Assembly (NCBI RefSeq): GCF_001048695.1
Contig: NZ_CVRB01000004.1
Span: 62,001 to 126,000 of the forward strand
Source: Neobacillus massiliamazoniensis
GTDB taxonomy: Bacteria; Bacillota; Bacilli; Bacillales; Cytobacillaceae
DNA length: 64,000 bases
Reading direction: 5' to 3'
Positions 27,950 to 37,237 of this stretch are shown in pieces (position 1 is the first letter of the stretch; the number at the start of each line of letters is the position of its first letter). The notes under the pieces were generated by a model. That model saw nothing but the letters and a program-made list of their open reading frames with translations. It was not told the DNA's origin and searched no databases. A program made the translations under genes and the position numbers.

Positions 27950-28134
27950 GGCTGTGTTAAAGGTCATTGTTGATTTTTGAAACTATGTTGATTGGAGCGG
28001 AAGGCGCGAGACTCCTGCGGGAGTACGGGGCAGGGGAGACCCCACAGGCGCTTAAGCGCCGAGGAGGCTCCCCGGAACGCCCGCGGAAAGCGAAGCGCCT
28101 GGAGCGCAAATCAACAGGCAAGTTTAACACAGCC
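27950..28134 (-). mobile_element. MITE-like repeat, family A, copy 4 (short form)
   Basis: A 185-bp copy with perfect 12-bp ends GGCTGTGTTAAA and TTTAACACAGCC. It is flanked by CTTTAATT and TTTTAATT (7 of 8 matching target duplication). It lacks the central block with GATAGCATTTTCG that the full copies have. Confidence 0.8.
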
Positions 28135-28152
28135 TTTTAATTAAAAAAATCC

Positions 28153-28172
28153 GGCTGGTCCCCACCAAGCCG
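28153..28172 (-). terminator. Terminator after mprF
   Basis: On the minus strand GGCT-T-GGT and ACC-AGCC pair around GGGG, followed after GGA by T7. It lies just downstream of the mprF stop. Confidence 0.55.
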
Positions 28173-28182
28173 AATTCATGTT

Positions 28183-30723
28183 TTATAATCTTTTTTTAGA
28201 AATTAATAAAGTAATTTGAGCCATTGTAAATGGTAAAGATGATTTTCTACGGTAAGCTAAATATTTTGGTTCCCAATTATTTGTGTATTTTTCTTTAAAT
28301 TTTCTTAAGCCTCTAAAATGGTAAAGAAAATGGCCATGTAAGAAAATTTGTGCAGCAATTTTTTCACTCAAAAAGGAAAATCTTGATAAACCGACGTTTG
28401 CCAATGGTGCCATCCCCATATTGAAACGCTTATAGTCCTGCTCTTTCGCCCATTCCAATAATGAAAGAAACAAGAAATCAATAGTTCCACTCGGGGCATC
28501 CGGTCTCATCCTCATTAAATCAACAGAAATTGTTTGATCATCATCATAGACATACATAATACTTAAAAAGCCGAGAATTCGATTCTCCTTATCCTTGGCA
28601 ATCGCAATCGGAGCTTTATTCAAATAATCAAGATCAAAAAATCCCAATGAAAAACCTTTTTCTTTTCTGCCTTGAAGCCAATCATTCGATACCTCTCTTA
28701 GCTCATCAACGAGTTCCTTTGAAAAGGGTGGTGTTATTATTTCAAACTGATAACCATCTCGTATAAATTTATTCTGGAGGGCACTCAAACCTTTCATTCT
28801 AGAACCTGAAACGGGAAAAGATTTTAAATCAACAAAAGCTTCTTCTCCCAATTTAAAAAAGGCATAACCGCTTCCATGCAGAAAAGTCAACATCTCATCA
28901 CTTACTTGATAAAACACCGGAGTATATCCATAAAGATCGGAAATCTCCAAAAATTCATTAATGGCAGATGCCATATCACTCTTCTCTCCTATGGGGTCTC
29001 CCAGAATGACCAGTTTATCCGCATATTCTTGAAAAGAGAATAAAACATTTTTCTTTTTATTCCAAAAAATATATTTATCATGTAAAAAATATAGATGGGA
29101 TAATACCTTACCTTTGTATTTTAATAGATGCTCAAGTATTTCTTCATCATGACCAATTGACTTTTCCCATTTCCACTTTTTTGGCAAACTAATCAAATAC
29201 CCGGTAGTTAAAATAAGAAATGCAATCACAAGACCAATAATCGCGCTAGTAAACAAGTCTCGATAATCCAAAATGACATAGGGAATTAATTGTTTAGGCA
29301 TCGCCAGTTTCGCAGATGGTAAATTCAAATAGCCAATTAACAGATACATCGATGTAATAATGAGAATAACCGTAATATCAAAGATTGTCTTTCCCCATGT
29401 TAAGACATAACTTTCCCGATAAAAATGACCTTTAGACATTCTCAATACCAGCGCAACAATTATTAAGAAGATGGCTTCTTCATAATCAACCCCTTTAAAG
29501 ATGGAGAATAAAGCGGCAAGAATAAGTGTTAACATCGTCAGCTCATAGGTTCTTTTTACTCGATATTCAATCCCACGGGAAAGTCCTAGAAAAAGAAAAC
29601 CCGCTGCTACTGTTAACTGGTGTGATAAATTAATAATTGGAAAGGATAAAAGCTCGCGCGCTATCCTAAGCCTTGACATAATTCCCGGGACACTAGCTGA
29701 TAAAAGCAGAATTAATCCTGACATAAAAACTAAACTCGTTAAAATGATGTGACTAAACCCTTGGATAATAGCGTTAGGTATATCGTTCCAGGTTTTGTTC
29801 CATTTTTCCCAGTAAAGTTTAATAAAAAGAACTACACTGACTAAAAAAGGAATAAAGTAATAACCAATTCGATAAAGCAATAGAAGAACGAGAACTTTTT
29901 CTTCATGTATATGTAATTCCCGCATCCCCAAAATAAAAACTAAATCAAATGAGCCAAGTCCTCCGGGAATCATACTAATAATACCAGCGCAGGCCGAAAT
30001 AATATATACTGGGAAAAGACTCCATAAATTAAGCGAGATACCAAGAATCCTACTTAATATGAAGATAGCAATAAAAACGGAGAACCACTCAATTACAGAT
30101 ACCACTACCAGCTCAACTACTGCATCAACAGGAATCAGAGAATGCTTATCTTTTTTATTATTTATGTAATGAATAATAAGAAAAACAGGTAAATACAAAC
30201 TAACAGCAACCACAGCAAAATAAATCCATTTCCTATCAACAAACAGCGGAAAATGGCGATATCCCAATGTAACAATCCAAGAGAGTACAGAAATTCCGGT
30301 TAGATAAAATAAAGAAACCGTTGCAATTCCGCCTAATAGTTTACGCTTATCTTGTTCGTACTTATTATAGAAATACGTACGTAACATCGCTCCAATTATG
30401 CCGCCAAACCCGATTAAATTAGAAAATGAATTAGCAATGAATGCTTGTTTTAAAATGACTTGTTTTGGAACCTTTAATTTAAGAACTCGAACTAAAATAA
30501 CATCATAAAGCTGCATCGGTAAGACTGCTAGAAAGGTAATCCCAAAGATGAGAATAATTAACCAAAAATTCAGTTGGTTTAATTCATTCCTCAGCAGTTC
30601 TATATTTAAGTGCTTCGTAAATTTTCTGATTTCATTAATAGCGAAAATCAATAATAAGAGCGGAAAGACAAATTTCACTATATTTAATATCTTATCTTTT
30701 TTTATCCCCAACAAAATAACCAC
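28183..30723 (-). CDS. mprF: Lysylphosphatidylglycerol synthase/flippase MprF
   Basis: An 846-residue bifunctional membrane protein that transfers lysine from Lys-tRNA to phosphatidylglycerol and flips the product outward, lowering the negative surface charge. The N-terminal half has about 14 helices in the flippase/LPG_synthase_TM arrangement (GFGGIIGAMLRTYFYN). The C-terminal 320 residues are the DUF2156 GNAT-like synthase domain (GDPIGEKSD, GFFDLDYLNKAPIAIA, SVDLMRMRPDAPSGTIDFLF). Two starts are possible: GTG 30723, or TTG 30711, which has AGGTGG 8 bases upstream and is more likely. It confers resistance to cationic peptides in other Firmicutes. Monocistronic. Confidence 0.92.
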   Translation of the reverse strand: MVILLGIKKDKILNIVKFVFPLLLLIFAINEIRKFTKHLNIELLRNELNQLNFWLIILIFGITFLAVLPMQLYDVILVRVLKLKVPKQVILKQAFIANSFSNLIGFGGIIGAMLRTYFYNKYEQDKRKLLGGIATVSLFYLTGISVLSWIVTLGYRHFPLFVDRKWIYFAVVAVSLYLPVFLIIHYINNKKDKHSLIPVDAVVELVVVSVIEWFSVFIAIFILSRILGISLNLWSLFPVYIISACAGIISMIPGGLGSFDLVFILGMRELHIHEEKVLVLLLLYRIGYYFIPFLVSVVLFIKLYWEKWNKTWNDIPNAIIQGFSHIILTSLVFMSGLILLLSASVPGIMSRLRIARELLSFPIINLSHQLTVAAGFLFLGLSRGIEYRVKRTYELTMLTLILAALFSIFKGVDYEEAIFLIIVALVLRMSKGHFYRESYVLTWGKTIFDITVILIITSMYLLIGYLNLPSAKLAMPKQLIPYVILDYRDLFTSAIIGLVIAFLILTTGYLISLPKKWKWEKSIGHDEEILEHLLKYKGKVLSHLYFLHDKYIFWNKKKNVLFSFQEYADKLVILGDPIGEKSDMASAINEFLEISDLYGYTPVFYQVSDEMLTFLHGSGYAFFKLGEEAFVDLKSFPVSGSRMKGLSALQNKFIRDGYQFEIITPPFSKELVDELREVSNDWLQGRKEKGFSLGFFDLDYLNKAPIAIAKDKENRILGFLSIMYVYDDDQTISVDLMRMRPDAPSGTIDFLFLSLLEWAKEQDYKRFNMGMAPLANVGLSRFSFLSEKIAAQIFLHGHFLYHFRGLRKFKEKYTNNWEPKYLAYRRKSSLPFTMAQITLLISKKRL

Positions 30724-30969
30724 CTATTTTTTCTTTACTGTTTTTAATATAATCTTTTCCAATCGAAAAACAAAGTGATTTATTTATTCTGACGATGATC
30801 TACCTGCAAAGCTACTACCATTGTTGACAGTTTATCTTCCAATTATCCATTTCTTAAGACCTATTAATTCGGTATCATGCTTGTAAAATAAAGTTTTAGA
30901 AAAGAGACAAGTTTTCCAGCCCTCCCTGCATAAATATGGAATAGGACAAATAAATTAGGGGGCTAGGTT

Positions 30970-31422
30970 ATGAGATTTTTTGTTGTAAAAAAAGAAACAT
31001 TCCTATTTTTTCTTGCTGTTGGATTCGTTCTTGTCACCATATCTGCTTGGTTCATATTAAAAGCTGGAGATACAACTGTTTTTAATCAGCAATCAAGCGG
31101 AAAAACTCGTGAAATCCATATGGTAGCAGTTGAGTTTAAGACAACTATGAAAAACGGAAATGAAATGGAGGCCTACCATTGGTTTCCAGATACAATCCAT
31201 ATAAAAAAAGATGAAAAAGTACAGTTATTCATTGATGGAATTAACGGCGTCGAGCATCAATTTTATATTGAAGGAACCAAAATAAAAGGGACAGTAAAAA
31301 AGGGTGAGGAAACACTCGTTTCCCTTCAATTCCAAAAAAAGGGAACTTACCAGTTAATTTGTAATTCCCACAGTGATCGGGCACACAACGGTCCAATGAC
31401 AGCGAATATTGTAGTAGAATAA
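30970..31422 (+). CDS. Membrane-anchored cupredoxin-domain protein
   Basis: A 150-residue protein with one N-terminal helix (about 10-30) and an external cupredoxin fold similar to the CuA/nitrous-oxide-reductase-type domain. Likely copper ligands are His in VEHQFY, then Cys, His and Met in CNSHSDRAHNGPM. Possible role: electron carrier or copper handling at the outer membrane face. No oxidase or denitrification gene is adjacent. GGGGG precedes the ATG. Confidence 0.7.
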   Translation: MRFFVVKKETFLFFLAVGFVLVTISAWFILKAGDTTVFNQQSSGKTREIHMVAVEFKTTMKNGNEMEAYHWFPDTIHIKKDEKVQLFIDGINGVEHQFYIEGTKIKGTVKKGEETLVSLQFQKKGTYQLICNSHSDRAHNGPMTANIVVE

Positions 31423-31727
31423 AGCAGGAGTAACTCCTGCTATTTTCATTGAAAATGAGCATCTGTTTCATTACTTTTTACTATTAACACATTGATATTA
31501 CTAATTTCATCTTATATAACAGAAGATGATTTAATCGTTTTTCTTATAATACAGATATTTAAAATGTCATATATTGTTCAACTTTATCCCTAAAAACACC
31601 CTCAAAAATCCTTATTTCACAATATCTTAACAAATCCATCATGATTTCGCTTTTTAAGCTGTTATACTAAACGTGAGCATTAAATCAACAAACTGTTATA
31701 TCCTTTACTAATATGAGGTGAATGATG
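31423..31727 (+). other. Intergenic region ahead of pflB
   Basis: 305 AT-rich bases. TTCACAA (31616) and TTAACAA (31630) occur as direct, not inverted, half-sites, so I do not call a Rex operator. No hairpin terminator, clear cre site or gene was found. It presumably contains the pflB promoter. Confidence 0.3.
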
Positions 31728-33953
31728 ATGGAACAATGGCAAGGATTTATAAAAGGTACTTGGGCTAAAGAAGTAAATGTCCGCGACTTTATCTTAAAGA
31801 ACTTTACTCAATACGAAGGAGACGACTCCTTTTTAGCTGGTTCTACCACTGCAACAAAGGCATTATGGGAACAAGTAATGGAATTAACAAGACAAGAGCG
31901 AGAAAATGGCGGCATACTCGATATGGATACAGAAATCGTATCAACCATTACATCTCATGGGTCCGGCTATTTAAATGAAGAACTCGAAAAAGTTGTCGGG
32001 GTTCAAACAGATAAGCCTTTTAAACGCTCCTTACAGCCATTTGGTGGAATTCGGATGGCAGTGCAAGCATGTGAAGCCTACGGCTATAAAGCAAGCTCAG
32101 AAATTGAAAGGATTTTTACTGAGTTCCGAAAAACACATAATCAGGGCGTCTTTGATGCTTATACAGATGAAATGAAGCTTGCCCGCAAAGCTGCGATCAT
32201 CACTGGCCTTCCTGACGCTTACGGTCGTGGCCGTATTATTGGTGACTACCGCCGCGTAGCTTTGTATGGTGTTGATTTCCTTATAACAGAAAAACAAAAA
32301 GATCTAAAAAACACAAGCAAAGTAATGACCGAAGAGAATATTCGATTACGTGAAGAACTTGCTGAGCAAATTCGGGCATTGAAAGAATTAAAGCAAATGG
32401 CTACCAGCTATGGATTTGACATTTCTAAACCTGCTCAAAATGCTCAAGAAGCATTCCAATGGTTATACTTTGGCTATTTAGCTGCCATTAAAGAACAAAA
32501 TGGTGCAGCAATGAGCCTAGGACGTGTTTCTACTTTCTTAGATATATATATTGAACGTGATATTCAGAACGGCACTTTGACAGAAACAACAGCACAAGAA
32601 TTAGTTGACCATTTCATCATGAAGCTTAGACTTGTAAAATTTGCTCGAACACCTGATTATAATGAATTATTTAGCGGCGACCCTACATGGGTAACAGAAT
32701 CTATTGGTGGTATGGCCTTAGACGGACGTGCCTTAGTAACGAAAAACTCTTTCCGTTTCCTTCATACATTAGACAATTTAGGACCAGCACCGGAGCCAAA
32801 CTTAACAGTATTATGGTCTCCTCAGCTTCCTGAAAACTTTAAAAAATATTGTGCAAATATGTCTATTAAAACAAGCTCAATTCAATACGAAAATGATGAG
32901 ATCATGCGTCCTGAATATGGCGATGATTACGGCATTGCCTGCTGTGTTTCTGCAATGGAAATTGGTAAACAAATGCAATTCTTCGGCGCACGTGCGAACC
33001 TAGCTAAAGCACTTTTATATGCCATTAATGGCGGTGTGGATGAAAAACTTAAAATCCATGTTGGACCACAATATCGTCCAATTACATCTGATGTCTTAAA
33101 TTATGATGAAGTGATGGAAAAATTCGACCAAATGATGGAATGGCTAGCAGGGCTTTATATTAATACTTTGAATGTCATCCATTACATGCATGACAAATAC
33201 AGCTACGAACGAATTGAAATGGCATTACATGATACGGAAATTTTAAGGACGATGGCAACAGGTATTGCTGGTTTAAGTGTAGTTGCCGACTCCCTAAGTG
33301 CCATTAAATATGGAGAAGTTAAAGTAATCCGCGATGAAAACGGAATTGCTGTTAATTTTGAAACAACAGGAGATTTCCCTAAATACGGTAACAATGACGA
33401 TCGAGTAGACAGCATTGCCGTAGAAATTGTGGAAAGATTTATGAAAAAACTACGTAAGCATGTTACGTATCGTAACTCTGTTCATACATTATCAATCTTG
33501 ACGATTACATCTAACGTAGTTTACGGTAAGAAAACAGGTAATACTCCTGACGGTCGCCGTGCAGGTGAACCATTTGCGCCTGGGGCAAATCCAATGCACG
33601 GACGTGACACAAAAGGAACATTGGCTTCCCTATCCTCTGTTGCAAAGCTTCCATATGCTTATGCAATGGATGGAATTTCAAATACCTTCTCAATTGTTCC
33701 GAAAGCTTTAGGAAAAGAGGAAGAGACCAGGGTTAGCAACTTAGTTTCGATCTTGGATGGTTATTCCAACAAATCAGGACATCATCTCAATGTTAACGTC
33801 TTTAATAGAGAAACATTACTTGATGCTATGGAACATCCTGAGTTGTACCCACAATTAACCATCCGTGTATCTGGTTATGCAGTAAACTTTATTAAACTTA
33901 CAAAAGAGCAACAGCTTGATGTCATCAACCGGACATTCCACGAATCTTTATAA
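31728..33953 (+). CDS. pflB: Pyruvate formate-lyase (formate acetyltransferase)
   Basis: A 741-residue glycyl-radical enzyme converting pyruvate and CoA to acetyl-CoA and formate under anaerobic conditions. The active-site cysteine pair is visible in GIACCVSAM, and the radical glycine lies in RVSGYAVNF close to the C-terminus. Three consecutive ATGs begin at 31722; the third has the best spacing to GAGGTG. Its activase pflA follows 77 bases downstream, with a hairpin between them that probably lowers downstream expression. It provides the formate that the selenoprotein formate dehydrogenase could use. Confidence 0.96.
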   Translation: MEQWQGFIKGTWAKEVNVRDFILKNFTQYEGDDSFLAGSTTATKALWEQVMELTRQERENGGILDMDTEIVSTITSHGSGYLNEELEKVVGVQTDKPFKRSLQPFGGIRMAVQACEAYGYKASSEIERIFTEFRKTHNQGVFDAYTDEMKLARKAAIITGLPDAYGRGRIIGDYRRVALYGVDFLITEKQKDLKNTSKVMTEENIRLREELAEQIRALKELKQMATSYGFDISKPAQNAQEAFQWLYFGYLAAIKEQNGAAMSLGRVSTFLDIYIERDIQNGTLTETTAQELVDHFIMKLRLVKFARTPDYNELFSGDPTWVTESIGGMALDGRALVTKNSFRFLHTLDNLGPAPEPNLTVLWSPQLPENFKKYCANMSIKTSSIQYENDEIMRPEYGDDYGIACCVSAMEIGKQMQFFGARANLAKALLYAINGGVDEKLKIHVGPQYRPITSDVLNYDEVMEKFDQMMEWLAGLYINTLNVIHYMHDKYSYERIEMALHDTEILRTMATGIAGLSVVADSLSAIKYGEVKVIRDENGIAVNFETTGDFPKYGNNDDRVDSIAVEIVERFMKKLRKHVTYRNSVHTLSILTITSNVVYGKKTGNTPDGRRAGEPFAPGANPMHGRDTKGTLASLSSVAKLPYAYAMDGISNTFSIVPKALGKEEETRVSNLVSILDGYSNKSGHHLNVNVFNRETLLDAMEHPELYPQLTIRVSGYAVNFIKLTKEQQLDVINRTFHESL

Positions 33954-33977
33954 TAACTTGATCATTAGGTATATTAG

Positions 33978-34003
33978 AGAGCTCCCCCAACAGCGGGAGC
34001 TCT
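33978..34003 (+). terminator. Partial terminator between pflB and pflA
   Basis: AGAGCTCCC and GGGAGCTCT form a 9-bp stem with an 8-base loop but only a TTGGTT tail, so read-through into pflA is expected. Confidence 0.6.
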
Positions 34004-34030
34004 TGGTTAAAATGAAAGGGGATCATCTTC

Positions 34031-34780
34031 ATGAACGGAAATATTCATTCCATTGAATCATTAGGGACAGTTGACGGACCTGGAATACGTTATGTTCTAT
34101 TTACACAAGGTTGTCTATTGCGCTGTCAATTTTGTCATAATGCCGATACTTGGGAAATTGGTACTGGCAAAGTCATGACTGTTTCCGAAATTATGAATGA
34201 TCTTGAGAGTTACCTACCTTTCATTCAAGCTTCTGGCGGTGGAATCACTGTCAGCGGCGGTGAACCATTGCTGCAAATTCCTTTTCTAATTGAATTATTT
34301 AAAGAATGTAAAAAATTAGGGATTCATACAACCATAGATTCTTCCGGGGGCTGTTTTTCTCATTCACACCTATTTATTGAACAACTTGTGGAATTGCTCC
34401 AGTATACAGATTTAATTTTACTTGATCTCAAACACATTAATCGAAAGAAACATATTCAATTAACCGGTATGGCTAATGACCATATATTAGAATTTGCAAG
34501 ATTCTTATCGGATCATAATGTTCCCATTTGGGTTCGGCATGTCCTCGTCCCTACAGTAACGGACAATCCCGATGACCTTAGGGAGTTAGGTGAATTCATT
34601 GGAACACTAGAAAACGTCCAAAAGATCGAAATTCTCCCTTATCATAAGCTTGGGGTCTATAAATGGGAGGCGCTTGGATACGAATATCCATTGAAAGATA
34701 TTGACCCACCCACAGAGGATCAAGTGAGATTTGCACAAAAAATGCTAACTGCCCACTGGGAATCACCAAATCATACCTAA
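34031..34780 (+). CDS. pflA: Pyruvate formate-lyase activating enzyme (radical SAM)
   Basis: A 249-residue radical-SAM protein that installs the glycyl radical in PflB. The 4Fe-4S motif is CLLRCQFC at about residues 29-36 (CxxxCxxC), followed by the SAM-binding GGGITVSGGEPLL. AAAGGGGATC precedes the ATG. Same operon as pflB; ends at a perfect 16-bp terminator. Confidence 0.95.
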   Translation: MNGNIHSIESLGTVDGPGIRYVLFTQGCLLRCQFCHNADTWEIGTGKVMTVSEIMNDLESYLPFIQASGGGITVSGGEPLLQIPFLIELFKECKKLGIHTTIDSSGGCFSHSHLFIEQLVELLQYTDLILLDLKHINRKKHIQLTGMANDHILEFARFLSDHNVPIWVRHVLVPTVTDNPDDLRELGEFIGTLENVQKIEILPYHKLGVYKWEALGYEYPLKDIDPPTEDQVRFAQKMLTAHWESPNHT

Positions 34781-34820
34781 AGAAGAAAATGCTGCACAAA
34801 AGAATGCAGCATTTTCTTCT
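34781..34820. terminator. Terminator of pflBA
   Basis: AGAAGAAAATGCTGCA and TGCAGCATTTTCTTCT form a perfect 16-bp stem with an 8-base loop. Confidence 0.85.
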
Positions 34821-34841
34821 GTCATTTTTCCATAGTTTAAA

Positions 34842-34870
34842 TTGATTATTTGCCAAATCTCCTTTATACT
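34842..34870 (+). promoter_or_regulatory. Promoter of the mifM-like/yidC2 operon
   Basis: TTGATT (34842-34847) and TATACT (34865-34870) with exactly 17 bases between, 35 bases before the leader gene start. Confidence 0.6.
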
Positions 34871-34904
34871 CAAATCATTGACTAAAAAAGTGAGGTGATA
34901 ATTT

Positions 34905-35216
34905 TTGTTTCAGGTACTTATTGATCACACCGATATAAATGCCCTAATCGCTCTTTATGTTAGTATTAATATCGGAATTACTTTAAAATATCTTTGGACA
35001 AGAAGTGTCGAATACTCCTTTATGGGTGATATTTCGAATCCTGAAAATACAAAAATTACTCACCCTTTGTTTCTATACGAGAAAAAAAGCCATTTGAATG
35101 GAAGTTTAATATTGAATAGAATCGTAAAACATATTCGCAAAAAAGAATGTCCGAAGAATGATTCTGAAGAACCATTTCCTTCCTGGCTGTCTAATATCTC
35201 AATCAAAAATATTTAG
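34905..35216 (+). CDS. MifM-like regulatory arrest-peptide candidate upstream of yidC2
   Basis: A 103-residue protein with one N-terminal membrane helix (about 9-30) and a hydrophilic tail. The TTG start has GAGGTGAT 5 bases upstream. In B. subtilis, MifM is a 95-residue sensor whose translation arrest, relieved by membrane insertion, controls yidC2. Here the position is the same (stop codon TAG overlapping the yidC2 Shine-Dalgarno). Residues 72-89 (RIVKHIRKKECPKNDSEE) share RI..(W/H)IRK and P.ND.E plus an acidic residue with the MifM arrest region as I remember it. A hairpin hiding the yidC2 ribosome binding site begins right after these codons. Not proven to stall. Confidence 0.7.
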   Translation: MFQVLIDHTDINALIALYVSINIGITLKYLWTRSVEYSFMGDISNPENTKITHPLFLYEKKSHLNGSLILNRIVKHIRKKECPKNDSEEPFPSWLSNISIKNI

Positions 35217-35224
35217 GAGGAAAT
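35174..35224 (+). promoter_or_regulatory. Hairpin sequestering the yidC2 Shine-Dalgarno
   Basis: ATTTCCTTCCT (35174-35184, inside the last codons of the MifM-like gene) pairs with AGGAGGAAAT (35215-35224) over 10 bp with a single bulged T. It hides the whole ribosome binding site up to the base before the yidC2 ATG. A ribosome stalled at codons 86-90 would cover the 5' arm and free it. Confidence 0.7.
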
Positions 35225-36022
35225 ATGAAAACAAAACGTTCTTCATTTACAGTTATCACTCTATTAGCATTAACAACTCTTTTACTTTCTGCTTGCTCAG
35301 CCCAAACACAGGGAGGCACAAAAGGAAACCTTTTTACCCAGTATGTGGTTGATCCTTTTACAGTTATCCTAAAGGGCGTTGCAAATGTATTCCATGGCAA
35401 CTATGGGATCGCCATTATTCTTGTGACAATATTAATCAGACTTGCCTTAATGCCTCTCATGCTCAGACAATATAAAAATCAAATGGTCATGAAGGAAAAA
35501 ATGGATGTCCTTAAGCCCGAAATGGATGCAATCCAAAAGAAAATAAAAACCGAAAAAGATCCAAAAAAGAAACAAGAACTTCAAGCAGAAATGATGGGCT
35601 TATATCAGAAGCATGGTGTAAATCCACTAAACATGGGATGTTTGCCAGTACTAATCCAAATGCCTATTCTAACTGGCTTCTATTATGCTATTCGCGGCTC
35701 ACAGGAGATTGCTCAACATCATTTCTTATGGTTTAGTCTAGGTAAACCTGATATTGTGATCACTATTATTGCTGGTCTTGTATATTATTTTCAATTCAAA
35801 GTTTCCCAATCTACTATGCCTACACAACAGCAAGAACAAATGAAATACATGGGGTTACTTTCCCCGCTTATGATTGTTATGTTCTCACTTAAAGCTCCCG
35901 CAGCCCTACCACTTTATTGGGTAGTTGGGGGAATATTCTTAACCGTACAATCAGTCATTAGCAGAAGACTTTATCAAAATAAAAAAGAAGCAGCAGTGCA
36001 AGTGAATGTGAAACAGAAATAG
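35225..36022 (+). CDS. yidC: Membrane protein insertase YidC2 (OxaA2/YqjG type), lipoprotein
   Basis: A 265-residue YidC/Oxa1/Alb3 insertase with a lipoprotein signal (lipobox LSAC, lipid-modified Cys about 20). The 60KD_IMP domain has five helices; the conserved membrane Arg lies in VTILIRLALMPL, and a charged coiled coil follows in the first cytoplasmic loop. Second gene of the operon, translationally coupled to the MifM-like leader through the hairpin at 35174. Such a partner usually marks the inducible second YidC of Bacillus, made when the main one (SpoIIIJ) fails. Confidence 0.9.
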   Translation: MKTKRSSFTVITLLALTTLLLSACSAQTQGGTKGNLFTQYVVDPFTVILKGVANVFHGNYGIAIILVTILIRLALMPLMLRQYKNQMVMKEKMDVLKPEMDAIQKKIKTEKDPKKKQELQAEMMGLYQKHGVNPLNMGCLPVLIQMPILTGFYYAIRGSQEIAQHHFLWFSLGKPDIVITIIAGLVYYFQFKVSQSTMPTQQQEQMKYMGLLSPLMIVMFSLKAPAALPLYWVVGGIFLTVQSVISRRLYQNKKEAAVQVNVKQK

Positions 36023-36037
36023 AAATAAAATATAAAA

Positions 36038-36084
36038 GAGGGTGTCCCAAAAGTTCATAACTTTTAGGGGCACCCCCTTTTTAT
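36038..36084. terminator. Terminator after yidC2 (repeat-derived)
   Basis: GGGTGTCCCAAAAG and CTTTTAGGGGCACCC form a long stem with T5 after it. It is the sister of the hairpin after ykpA (23806). Confidence 0.75.
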
Positions 36085-36088
36085 TAAT

Positions 36089-36310
36089 GGTCTGATAAAC
36101 TTGTCTGTTGATTTCCACTCTAGTAGCGGTCCGGGGAGCCTTCTCGGCGCTATTGCGCCTGCGGGGTCTTCCCCTGCCCCGTACTCCCGCAGGACATTTA
36201 ATTACATCCTTAAATCCGCCCACGCACGAAGGAAATGCGATAGCATTTTCGAGGAGTCGAGCGCCTTCCGCTCAAATCAACATAGCGGAAAAATTATCAT
36301 GAACTTTGTA
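36089..36310 (+). repeat. MITE-like repeat, family A, copy 5
   Basis: About 220 bp, of the same subfamily as copy 3: GGTCTGATAAACTTG at the left, GCGGAAAAATTATCATGAAC at the right. It has a deletion near its left side (the CTTTCCGCGGGCG block is missing). Confidence 0.7.
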
Positions 36311-36350
36311 CATATAGTGGTGCCTGTCACCTTTTGGAACAGCGTCTTTT

Positions 36351-36710
36351 TTAGACTAATTTTCCTAATAGGATGCCACAAAAAGTAAGAATGATTCCGA
36401 ATAAGTAACTACATGTTACATAACTAAAAAAATGTTTGTGCTTTTTTGACGATTTTAACTGGTATGCCTCAAGCTTAAAGGTGGAAAAAGTAGTAAATGC
36501 TCCCATAAACCCAATTCCAAAAAGACTATAGAGGTGACCATTTACTTTCATCCCCATTAATAAACCTAAAAGAAACGCTCCAATTAAATTAACAATAAGG
36601 GTACCTAAAGGAAAATCAGTTTTATTCCTGTTTTGAATGTATTTACTTAAAGCATACCTGCTAATTGCCCCGAAAAATCCCCCAATTGATACAAATAAAG
36701 CTTCCATCAT
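36351..36710 (-). CDS. crcB: Fluoride channel subunit CrcB/FluC (second of pair)
   Basis: A 119-residue four-helix membrane protein of the CrcB/Fluc family, which exports fluoride as a dual-topology dimer. Family motifs are GGFFGAISRY, NLIGAFLLG and GAFTTFSTF. Best start ATG 36710 with GAGGG upstream; a GTG at 36725 would overlap the preceding stop by 4 bases. Paired with the next gene, as in species with heterodimeric Fluc. No fluoride riboswitch was seen. Confidence 0.85.
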   Translation of the reverse strand: MMEALFVSIGGFFGAISRYALSKYIQNRNKTDFPLGTLIVNLIGAFLLGLLMGMKVNGHLYSLFGIGFMGAFTTFSTFKLEAYQLKSSKKHKHFFSYVTCSYLFGIILTFCGILLGKLV

Positions 36711-36721
36711 ACTCAAAACCC

Positions 36722-37102
36722 TCACTTTTTTATCTGTTGTTCACCTACATTTACCCCCAGCCTAACGAAGAATAGACCACCGAAAAGACTTAATAAAAGA
36801 TAAAAAAACGCTTTTAAATAATTTTCCATTTGAAATAAATGGACCGTTTCGAAACAAAAGGTTGAGAACGTAGTATAAGAACCAACAATACCTGTTGAAA
36901 TAGCAGTTAATATGTAAGGATGCATTTTTTTTTGGTTCACAATTGCGCTTGTGAACCAACCAAGAAAAAAGGAGCCAGATAAATTGATGAGAAGCGTACC
37001 AAGTGGAAAATCCTTCCCCCATATTTGCACAGCTATAATCGATACTAAATAACGAAGCATGCTTCCAATAATCCCGCCAATTCCAATAAACAAATAAAGC
37101 AA
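36722..37102 (-). CDS. crcB: Fluoride channel subunit CrcB/FluC (first of pair)
   Basis: A 126-residue CrcB-family protein: GGIIGSMLRY, NLSGSFFLG and GSYTTFSTF. Four predicted helices. Likely start TTG 37102 with GAGGTG 6 bases upstream; a GTG at 37111 is also open. First gene of a two-gene operon; the two paralogues probably insert in opposite orientations and form the channel together. Confidence 0.85.
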   Translation of the reverse strand: MLYLFIGIGGIIGSMLRYLVSIIAVQIWGKDFPLGTLLINLSGSFFLGWFTSAIVNQKKMHPYILTAISTGIVGSYTTFSTFCFETVHLFQMENYLKAFFYLLLSLFGGLFFVRLGVNVGEQQIKK

Positions 37103-37237
37103 GAAAAACACCTCAATACCAATGTAAAATTCTTACTAATTTTATCATACCCAACATTTTACGATTTTTTATTCGTATAGATTTTTTTTAAGTTGGAAAC
37201 CTATCTTTGTACAACTAAGATAAAGGAGAGTTACAGC

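Noticed and set aside
31600..31727. Rex operator or cre site ahead of pflB
   Set aside because: Half-sites are direct rather than inverted, and the best cre-like string misses four conserved positions.
37103..37200. Fluoride riboswitch upstream of the crcB pair
   Set aside because: The conserved GGNGATGG-type core and pseudoknot are not present.
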